DNA from: Glandiceps talaboti
Lineage: Eukaryota; Hemichordata; Enteropneusta; Spengelidae
Direction: 5' to 3'
NCBI RefSeq assembly: GCF_964340395.1
Contig: NC_135559.1
Span: 5,500,001 to 5,564,000, forward strand
Length of the DNA stretch: 64,000 nt
Part shown: positions 1 to 64,000 of the stretch, one piece after another
How positions within the stretch are numbered: the first letter of the stretch is position 1
Layout: each line of letters starts with the position of its first letter
Notes under the pieces: generated by a model
Databases searched by the model: none
What the model saw: only the letters and a program-made list of their open reading frames with translations
Told to the model about the DNA's origin: nothing
Translations under genes and position numbers: made by a program

Positions 1-931
1 CGTTTACCGGTCACAACAACCGGCTATAACAGCTGTGTGACCAGCTATAAATTTAGGAAAGTACTCAAACCTAATGATCATTGAAAAAAAAAATTTGTAT
101 GTCAAAATATCTTATTTATGAATCAAGTTTTTATAAGTCTGCGAAAAAAACCCAGTTGTATAGGTTTTAATTAAATGACGCAAACAGAATTATGAGTGGG
201 AAAAAAATCACACGTTGTGGTCCGATTGCAGATGTTACTGTACAAACAATGTAATTGCCTGAGAGCACAGTTTACATAAGTAGTAGACGACAGATACACA
301 CAGTGGATACAAAAATCAATTCAAATATGTAATGGAATGTTGTTATAATTCATCAATTGTATATATACACAGTCATAAGCTTATTCATCAGATTATTATT
401 CTTGTATTAGATTTATCAATACTCACAAATCAATATACCTTTCATGTGTGTGTGTATTTTGACTTTAAGTTGAATAAACTTTGATGATTTTTTTTTCAAT
501 ATCTGTACGTAATAGCAAACACTGGTAGGTAAAAAATGTAGCTGTTCTCCTTGTTTATGCTTGCTGGAGTTCCTACTAGGGTTTCTTCTGGGAAATGTAT
601 TAAGTATTTTATGGCGTCGTGTCTCTAATGATTTCAGTCATATGTTATATGAAAGGTGATGTGAATACCGAATAAAACAAAGCCTTGCAATGTTGAAATA
701 ATTAATTTCTTAACTACATTTTTAGTAAATTTAACATTCCAATCAGAAATATCTGCAGATCTTAAAGAGGCAATTAGATATTTTAATGGTGATACTACTT
801 TTATATTGTGGTGTAGTATGTTTTCAGTGGCTTGAAACTTCAACCAGCTGGTTTGCTCCCTTAGTAAAGAAATTCCGAAAATGTGAGATCATCTGGGCAA
901 ATTTCTGGAAGAAAAATTTGACACTTGTGAC

Positions 932-1308
932 TTAGGCCTAACAAAAAAAATTGCGTGGTTCTCATTATGCTCAATTTTAGAATAGATGGGGTAGGTAGAT
1001 TGTTTATTTTATTTTATTTTTTTTACATTTTTTTTCATATCTGAGTGTCTAGTTCAGGTAGTTATGTTTTCCAAATGTTTTGCATATGGTCTCTGTGTTA
1101 TTGGTTTCTTCCCATCAGATGCACAGCAACAGTATTATATTGTCTTTTTAATTAAGTTGATGTCAGTTTCCGCATCCACTTTTCTTTTGCGAGACTTCAC
1201 AATTTTTATTATTTTTTCTTCTGAAATACATATTATAAAATAAAGTGATAAACTAGGTGGGGGGTCGGGTAACCCGAACCAAACAATTTTTTTTGTAAGC
1301 TTTAGGCC
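932..1308. mobile_element. MITE-like element, AGGCCTAA family, copy 1
   Basis: Left end TTAGGCCTAACAAAAAAAAT, right end ...GAACCAAACAATTTTTTTT..TTTAGGCC, an imperfect terminal inverted repeat of about 28 bp. Colinear over its whole length with 37973-38352, sharing gagtgtctagttcagg, gttgatgtcagtttccgcat and gtcgggtaac. About 377 bp, no transposase frame. Confidence 0.8.
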
Positions 1309-1880
1309 AAATAAAAAACTAGTGTGTTTCTGACAACCCAACTATTAACCCTAGTTTACATAATTTTTAACAAATTCAGACTACCTATCCTATTTTCTAA
1401 CATCATGTAATATCGAAAACAAATATTTTTTCTATTGTGCCTTATTTACAATTTCTTGTTTCAACATTACAAGTGGTAAAGAAAGGAAGTTATTAATGAA
1501 ATTGAGTGGATAACATTATTTTATACAAGTTAGGATTTAATAAAATTAAAAAATACGATGTTGTAAAAGCTCCGTAATTATATATAATGTTTTTCATTGT
1601 TATATTTCACAGTTTAAAGTAGGGAAATAGGATATGATTTGACAGACAGCTTACAAGTGTTATTATGTTCTCATGTCATATTATCATTAGGGTTCCTGTG
1701 ACAACAGGAAATCTAGTTTATTTACCTAATTAAACAATCAGTGATTTTTTAATTCAACGCATAAATCTTCTCATTTTTGTATGTCAACCAAATAAGTCAC
1801 AGGAATGGTGAGTTTTAGATGGCAGCAGAGTTACAGGATAAATGATGTTACCTTGCGTGTTTCACTCATCTTTCACACAA

Positions 1881-2000
1881 CGGCACACACACATACACAC
1901 ACACATATGCATACCGGTACCTACCACCTACATACACACACACATGCATGCATACATGCCTGCCTACCTACCTCTGCACACACACGTACAGCTTCAAATG
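1881..2000. repeat. CA/CATA/CATG-rich microsatellite tract
   Basis: Imperfect cacacacatac and catgcatgcatac units. Gives rise to two overlapping His/Thr-rich open frames on the plus strand that are not genes. Confidence 0.9.
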
Positions 2001-3074
2001 CAAAAGAAACAATTATTGGGGTGCCACACGCCATGGGGATGTGTAGCCAAATGACCATGGTGATTAGTAGTTTGAAAGTAAACAGTTGAAGCCATAGAAA
2101 TCAACAAGTCCTTGTGAAATGTTTTCAGCAGAAGCCTTTTTAATGTGATTGGGTAAAGGATCCTGCTGTGTTGGTTGTGTCTCTGTTATTGTTAGTCTAG
2201 AATTGAAATGCGCGTATTATCTCTGTATCAAAAACATCATATATCCCATGGGTGAAACACCAAGCCTACATCATTTCTCCTGTAAGCATCAGGTATAAGC
2301 TTTTATGTCTACCATCTCTAGAACTGACTTTTCTCTCTTTTGTATTACTGGTCCTGTCTATAGTCATCAGCTTGAATTTGACATTCACATACATACATCA
2401 ATGACATGGTGGACATTTTAAAAGCATTAGAGTTTCAAATATTCACTTTCCACTTTCTGTTACTAATATCCCTGCCTGTCAATTTAATAAGTTGTACTCA
2501 TATTAGCAATGGCATTTATCACCACCTTACTTAATACCAAGGTCACTGCCAAACATGCCTGTACTATAGTTTAGTTAAATAAGGTGTCTACATGTATGTA
2601 TATGTACAGATGTGTTGACAGCTATACATGTAGTCCAATCTTTGAACACATTACCTCTCATCTGGTAATAAAATCTAAGCAAAAACTAATTCAGTCAATA
2701 TGCATATTTGTCCAAAAAAGCCAGCCCAGATCTGAAGCAATGCCTGTGGCAGATTATATATATTGCATGTCATAAATTTAGGTAATATACTTTATGTAGA
2801 AAAGGCGGGCAGCATGCCAGCAGTCGTTTAGTGTAAAGCTGTTTGTATGAATGGAAATAGTTGAAAGGGTAATGACATTTTATGAGGCATACCTTAAATA
2901 CAAATAGATCAGTGAGAGGTTGGGGAAGGAATGAGAAACACCACAAAAATGTAACCTACTAATCTTCAGTTGACCTTTGTCACTGACAGTACTGGGTAAG
3001 ACATTACTAAGGGTTAGGTATCATCTCATAAAGAATCTTACGAGGAAAGAAAGACATCTGAGTGATTTCCCGTT

Positions 3075-3425
3075 GTCATGGTACAAGGACAAAGTTCATT
3101 GTCAGACATTGATAATAGAGTAAACAGATGCAAAGTTTCCGATGACATACATACTGTGTTTTTCATTAGGGAGATGTATTACAAAGTGACTTGGGTATTG
3201 AAGTTTGCTCATCAGTGTGCACAACCGCACACTAGTTAATATGCACATGGGCATGGTACTAGGTCAAAGGTCATTATCAGATCTCAACAGATTCAGCATT
3301 TCTGACAACACACATACTGTACCTTTCATTAGAAAGACGTGTTACAAAGTGACGTGTCTTTGATTTTTTTGCAATCTATATAGCGCCTTCATGACCACAC
3401 ACTAATGGTCATGCATATGCACAAA
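3075..3425. repeat. Diverged two-copy tandem duplication (~176 bp unit)
   Basis: Two units aligned by catggtac.aggtcaaag, attcagcattt/atgcaaagtttc, acatactgt..ttttcattag and gttacaaagtgac. Intronic, substantially diverged. Confidence 0.7.
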
Positions 3426-5651
3426 GACACAGTACCTTCACATAATGAATCAGCTCGTGGTTAACTGTCATTCTTAACAATTATATCTATTTATACTAAA
3501 AATTTCATTATATAGGGGATGATTTAGTATCATAACGAGCACACCATATGCAACAGGAAACTTTTGCAAATGATACCCTGGATGTATGATGTAAAAAAAA
3601 TCAATTTTTCAAGCCTTACAATTGTGCTAAATTATTCACATCAATATGTATCGATATTACTTGCAAACCTTTTATTTCAAAATATGTGCATTTAGAATGT
3701 ACGAATGAATGAGAACTGTCTTTGTGTCACTCATTATAAACCTGGTGACAATTTGTCCATCATGTTCATCTCAATGTATGAAAACATTTATGAACATATG
3801 TAATTGCTTTCTTGTTCCCATAGTAACACCTGATTTTTATTGTGTGAGAATTGCAGAAAAGCATCTCTAAGTATCAGTATTTTGATTGAGTTGGTTTCCA
3901 TGTCCACCACCCTAGGCAGAATGTAGGTTATACATCATCACTATATTGTCCAAGTAACCTTGAAAACATGTGGTATTTGAAATCAATAAACAGTGGTTGG
4001 TAGAGGAAGCTAATTATTGGCAGATAAAGCTGCCTTCCTTTTCTAATCAAAACTATTGATCTATACTCTACAGCTGCTCTTTGGCATGAATTTTAATTTC
4101 TGCTTCTTAACTCAGAATATTTTGTACTATACAAAATCATGAAATGAAATCTGGCCATTGTTAGCTAAAATTTGGAACATTTACAAAAAGGGATTATTCC
4201 TATCATCTCAATCTAAAATAAAATTCAGATTTGTTGACAAACTGCAGGAAAACAAATAAAAATAAGTTGCAAATAATTTGACTATGATAATGAAAATTCA
4301 GACATTTGTTTGCTTGAAGTCAGTTTTAGTCAATTCTGATGATTTGTCACTATGGTATGTTATTTTCATGGCATCTGGGTCTTTTCATTTTGTGTCTGTA
4401 TAGTTTAATAGATACCATCACAAGTATACATAAAGGTAGCCACATCATGTTAATATTATATTTCATGCAAAGAAAGTAAGGAAATGCATCAGAACATTGC
4501 GGCCCTAGGTCAGGGAGTAAATTGTATCAGTTAATTATAGGGTAGAAGATGTTACTGATTTTGATCTCTGTCATTTCTGCACTTCTCAATGGATGCAAAT
4601 TTCTTTCAAATTATTCCATCAACATAATGAAGACTGAAACATTCTGTTTTGACCATAAAGTAAAATAAGGTAGCAATCAATTGACGAGTGTGTGTCATTT
4701 CCAGCAGTATTAAATTAGTAGCTAGGAGCAAAATACAATATGACATTATCCATCAAGGATTCTAGTATAAGTCTTATGTACATTCATTTAGGGGGAGGGG
4801 GAAGGGTTACAAATCCTGAAGTGTATAATTTCTGATGTATAATGATTAATGATTTTAGTTAGAGGATTGACTAAAGGCAGTAGTTTGCCAGATGTCTACA
4901 TATTGCTTGCGCAAGTACATTTCATTGCTGTCACCAACTTTATAAGCTGATTGATCACATTATAGGCATCATACAGCATTCAGTACCATGTTACCAGAAT
5001 ATCATTGCTGTAAAATGTCTGCATGAGTGCATCAATTTATGCAGTCTACTCACTGCAGCGTGTGCAGTGTCCATGGTAACATGACTTGAAATTGATTGTA
5101 CTGTTGGGACATAAATATTAATTTGTGAAGTATTAATTAGAGAAATTATTACATGCTTTGAATTCCTACAAATATATGGTTGTCAAGAATGATACTGAAT
5201 CCACAACTGTATCCACAATGTCAATAATTTGATGGTGTTAACGACATGGCATGAATTTATCATAGTTCAATAAATTTTGCATTTATTATTTCCTTAAAAT
5301 ACCTAAATGTGGCGAACTACACAATTATTTTACTGAAACTTTAAGTACAATGAACATGGTTTACCTTCTAATTTGTGCAAACTAGAGCAAAACATTGATA
5401 CATTTAGACAAACATATGAAATAGCCTTCAACCTATAAAGCACAATGTTAAGACATTTTTATAAACATATGTACATATGACATGGCCTTCAACCAATCTA
5501 TGAAATCATAATAAATGGCAACCTTCAAGACAATTGAAAGATTGAAAAGAATGTATGGTATATTTACTCTCGTCTTGACTTGTCTAATCTTGTGATACTT
5601 TAATTTGTACAAATTCTTATCTTGTAATTTTCTTTCTTCCTTTATTTCCAG

Positions 5652-59742
<54,091 letters not shown>

Positions 59743-62700
59743 GTACAGAAGTTTATTAAGTAGCTGATAAAGTGATTACAACTCAAAATGGCTTTTAACT
59801 CGGACACTGACAGTTACAGAGATCTTCTTTTGGCACAGATTTAAATGACTTTGATCACAGTTCAATCCTTTCAATAAAAAATGGCGAAATAAACCCTTTT
59901 ATTATGGCTAGGGAGTTAATTCCAATTTCTCAGATTAGTATTATTGGATGAATAGAGTCATAAGAATTACATAGGATCTGCTCTGCCAGACAACGATTTT
60001 CCACACTTCTTTTTTAAGCCTAATCTGAACTGGGCATTTAAGATTAACTAACTTTCGTTGTTATTTTGTCTGAAGTTCAAGTAACTCCATATAATTTTGA
60101 CTAATTTAAATATTCATTATAATGTCACTCTTTTTGCTCCTTTCAAAATGTCTGTAGATATGTTTTCACCATCTATCAATTGTGGAGTTTATTATGTAAA
60201 ACAAGTTAAATTGTTGATTAATATTTATTTGATTTACGTTTGTTAAGAGTACATACATATCATCTCAGAGTTTGCACACCAAAAGTCAGTTTTTCTATAA
60301 AATATCTTATTTCCCAACCAACATTCAACATGTATATTGTAATTTCAAAAAGAAACTTATTTAGAACACAGTTTATGACAAATTACCAAATAAATAAAAA
60401 GATATTGAACACTTAGAATCATACAATTATGATGGCAGATATTTCATAGGTCATTTAATGTACATACATGCAAGGCCATCAGCCCAAAATACAAATCTGA
60501 AAAATGTTGACAAAGGATGGATTTTATGTCACTGGCTAAATTAAATGATGGCAAATATAAGACTACAACATATAAACAAACAAACAAACAAGTTGAACTC
60601 GGCTTATGATAGATTAAGAGATTTGTTGTTTTTCATGGTTACATAAATACTAAGTCTTAGTCAACCTGTTTAGTGAGTGGTTACAAGCAATAACCAATAT
60701 ATTAATCTAAGGTTATAACTAGGTATGTATGAATCTAATGTGCTGAAATAACATCTGTGCCAAAGGAAAGAAGCTTGAACAAGGGATATAGTAAAAGACA
60801 GTTTTACCAAACTATAAATTAAAGAAAGCCATGTTGAGTTTTGATTTATTCATAAATTAATTGATATGATAATGCATGGTAAGGTTAAGGTAAGATTTAT
60901 TCCACTATATTATAGAATAATTAACTATATTTTATCTAATGCTTTGATTGCTTGAGACATCTAATAATACTAGGGTAATGCGTCTGCAAATATTCTTCAT
61001 TTATTTTCTTGTTTTTATTTGAAATTTATTTTTATGCATTAACAAGAAAACTGGAATGCTGTTAAGAGAACTTTTAATTGAGAATGGGCATATTTTATGT
61101 TCATAAAGCTATGAGTTTCTAATAGATAAAACTGCATGCATTGCAGTTGGTATTAATACTATTTTTATTTTGTTGTTGTTTATGTTATGTTATGTTCAAA
61201 CAACGATTGCTGTTGCTTGCCTTTAAGTTTTTTGAAATGTTAACGTTTTCCCAGGTAATGAATTTATTAGAAAAAATAACTTTACAACTAAGCTATCAGA
61301 CAGGTATTTCCAGAACTAACATGACAGACACACTTCCCGCATGGCTTGTTATTTAATAACAAATTTTGCAAGCTTATATATTCAACTGACTAATTCACTC
61401 TAAGACGTCAGTATTTTTTCCTGATTAACAATTCACATTTTTAACTTTTTGGAAGACATTTTTTTCTATTGCAAATTTATTACCTTTCATTCATTTTTTT
61501 CCAAGACTGACTTTATTTGACTTACTTACCCTCTACCAAATATTTTGAATATCCTGCATGCTTTGTTGATTGTCATTAGACGTTTTTTCCAGCTTTTTGT
61601 CCGTTAGTTTTCCCCCAAGGCTTCATGACTGATTTTTAACACTCCATTCACACATGCCGGCAGCACGACTGGATGCGCCCCAAGGCAAGTTACGAGTCTT
61701 TTCCATGCAAAACAGCAGTGCATGTGAAAAAGTTCAGACTTCAGAGTAACTTTTACTAAACTTGCCATTGTATATCATTTAAAACTATTTGCTAATTATA
61801 TATGCATTCATCAACTCGTGTTGTGTCTGTGTATTTGACAAGGTGTATGACTTCACAGAAAAAAATGCAACATTTTTAGTTTCAATTTTAACCAATTGTA
61901 TGCAAAAGATCTGGAATATAAGGTGAAAAACAAGTATACCCGCATCAATCTAAAATCCTGAACTTTTTGTGGAAATTCTCAAAATCAGTAAAAAATTTTG
62001 ATACCACAAATCATGCAGTGATTATATTAAGTGACATAAAATAAAACTGAGACATGACATTACAGTCGGAGACAAAATGTCATGAAAATTTATATTTGAA
62101 TATAGCTTGTTTAGGATTTGGATGTAACAATAAAGATGTTATCGTAAACAAATATTAGAAATTGGAGATTTTTATTTGCATATTTTGATCACTTATAAAT
62201 ACAATTTGTATGTTGTATGTTTCTCGAAAATAGTTTTAGACCTACAAACCATTAAATGATGCAATTTTTGTCTTCATTGAGTTGCAAAGTTAATTATTGG
62301 AAGATTTCTTCCCATTCTGTTCGATGATTGGCTTATTTTGAAGTCTGTAACACCTGTCAAAGACCATCTGGTAACAACACCTGGCTAACTTTACATTTAC
62401 AGGCACATCATCTCATATTCATTATAATTATACTAATTAAACATGACGCTTTCAGCATATCCAGTTTTAATATTTAAAACATCTCATTAGCATAAAATAC
62501 CACATTTGCATAAATTAACATATACTGTACTAACAGACAACACGCATATTTCATCGCAACAACTTATAAACTAACATCATTCAAACTATAATCCATTCAT
62601 TTGTAATGGTAAATGGTAAATGATAACATAAAGTTAATCATGAGTCACACACAAACAGCACTCTAATGATATTATCCATGCCATTTAGTGGTAATATCAC

Positions 62701-64000
62701 CTTTTCAGCTTTACATTAATAACTTCTAGTACTGGTTTAAAAGTAACCACATATAGTGTAATGGAATTTATTGTTGTAGTTTTGAAGTTGTGGACTTCAT
62801 TAAAATTGTTAAATGTTTTTGATCTTTCTCCTTTGACATTTTCTCATATGTTAATTTCATTTGCTGTACATGCACACAATTCAACAATGTTTGTATGCCA
62901 AATAGTGTGATGGTGGGAGATTCCAGTTGTGTGTTTTAGTGATTCACGTCAAACATATATTGTTTTTGATAAATTTTCAGTCACAGAATCTCTGCTCAGT
63001 GAATTAGTTGTCATAATTTGTTAATTATGATATAATTACATTACTCCACAATATTTTTCTTCAATCATACCTGTGACTTTTTTCAATGTGAGTTGAAAGA
63101 TGAGTAAACACAAGACCAATATATCACTCAAAGATAGATGTTTTGGAATATCAGATTGTTGTTCAGTTTTTGATATGTATATATATATATATTTAGTTTT
63201 TCATTTCATAATACAACAGCAACAAGTGAGAGAAAAATACATGAAAAGGGACAAAACTAATATGGTTTATACTCGCAAAGAAAATGGCTCATTCAGGTGT
63301 GATGTATTCCCGAGTTGAAATATTACTTTACATTTTAACATTCTTGGTGCATTTTAGACAATTTTTGTCACTTTATGACTTACCCATGATGGCTTACATA
63401 TTGGAGTATATTGAATCATTTGAAGATAAGCTTGAGTATAGCTTTACATGTAAATGTGGAATTAACATAATGAAATTAAATGTGATGCCATACTCAAAAG
63501 TATATTTCATGTTGCTTATACTACCATATGATGTGTATAAAGCTACACATAACAGTTTTTACATGGCTACAATACAATATACTACAGGATGGACAACATG
63601 AAGAGTAAGTCATAATATGTAAAGACACAGTGTCTCTGACTCTTCTGACACAGTTATTGTAACCTTTAAAAAGATACTTTGCTTTTAGTGAAGTGTGTTG
63701 TCCTTTGCATGAAATAGCAATGCCCTTTATGCTTTTTTAGCATGAGGTTCAGAAGTGCTGTAGGTATGTTGAAATGCCTGTGTGTGTGTGTGTGTGTGTA
63801 AACAACTTAAAATTACAAAGCACTGGGCCAATTGTCGTGCACTTAGTGGGGATGTTGCTTAGTGTATCTAGTTGGTAAATTTTTGAAATCATGATAACAC
63901 CATAGATGTGTGATTTGGGTAAAAAAAATGTGATTTTAGCAACAACAAAGTTCAATTTAAAAAAGAAATTAATTAGTCTGGTCTATTTCCTTGATTGACA
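59743..64000 (+). other. Intron after exon 45, truncated by window end
   Basis: At least 4.3 kb without a recognised exon. It contains a TG microsatellite at 63779-63799 and AT-rich DNA. Open frames at 61141-61356, 63100-63318 and 63284-63601 do not match the following UNC80 block and lack suitable splice borders. Confidence 0.7.
63779..63799. repeat. Short TG microsatellite
   Basis: About ten TG units; explains the HTHTHTH open frame on the minus strand. Confidence 0.9.

Larger units (their letters stand above)
1..5651 (+). other. Intron upstream of the first visible UNC80 exon
   Basis: No coding exon was found here. I looked for the UNC80 N-terminal block that precedes SFERVLVENK in vertebrates (a PLPIQ.FLWRQ-like stretch) and did not see it, so the start exon should lie further upstream. 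The stretch holds a MITE-like repeat at 932-1308, a CA-rich tract near 1880-2000 and a diverged tandem duplication at 3075-3425; the rest is unremarkable AT-rich DNA. The intron ends in a good polypyrimidine tract and CAG at 5649-5651. Confidence 0.7.

Noticed and set aside
1-5651. Search for the UNC80 start exon
   Set aside because: No PLPIQ.FLWRQ-like coding segment or Met start with a fitting donor was visible.
61141-63601. Open frames tested as the next UNC80 exon
   Set aside because: None reads like the expected EDFPLSHVISPF block and none has matching phase 0 splice borders.

Overview
The window is metazoan nuclear DNA: AT-rich, intron-dense, with no bacterial-style gene packing. It contains the middle of one very large plus-strand gene, the invertebrate orthologue of UNC80. 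UNC80 is the large cytoplasmic scaffold of the NALCN sodium-leak channel complex (NALCN, UNC79, UNC80, FAM155). I assembled 45 consecutive coding exons (5652-59742) by hand from GT/AG junctions, phase continuity and similarity to remembered vertebrate UNC80. They join into 8,814 nt, exactly 2,938 codons, with no internal stop. The first UNC80 exon(s), with the start codon, lie upstream of the window. The last part of the protein, roughly 400 residues by comparison with human, lies downstream. No other gene was found on either strand, and no tRNA or rRNA.

Organism: vertebrate-like intron density, many short introns, frequent acatgtac-type motifs and several non-autonomous DNA transposons suggest a marine invertebrate bilaterian (lophotrochozoan, hemichordate or lancelet type). 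The sequence alone does not fix the phylum.

Layout: 1-5651 is intron. 5652-8217 is a giant 855-codon exon holding the N-terminal conserved blocks and long disordered insertions. 8218-24774 holds exons 2-11 and two introns of about 5 kb. 24775-30295 is the largest complete intron. 30296-39893 holds exons 12-20, including a variable phosphorylation-rich linker and a conserved Cys/His motif. 39894-44836 holds exons 21-22 in repeat-rich introns. 45427-59742 is a dense run of 23 small exons coding for the C-terminal helical-repeat half. 59743-64000 is intron.

The introns carry at least four kinds of short inverted-repeat elements (MITE-like). Two of these families are each present twice, and one insertion sits in a tandem repeat whose sister copies preserve the empty site. 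There are also many mini- and microsatellites. The most unusual feature is a 52-bp tandem array that has copied the end of exon 39 together with its splice donor, giving eight identical donors in a row. I saw no novel multi-gene system. The points of interest are splicing architecture, lineage-specific protein insertions and the mobile elements.
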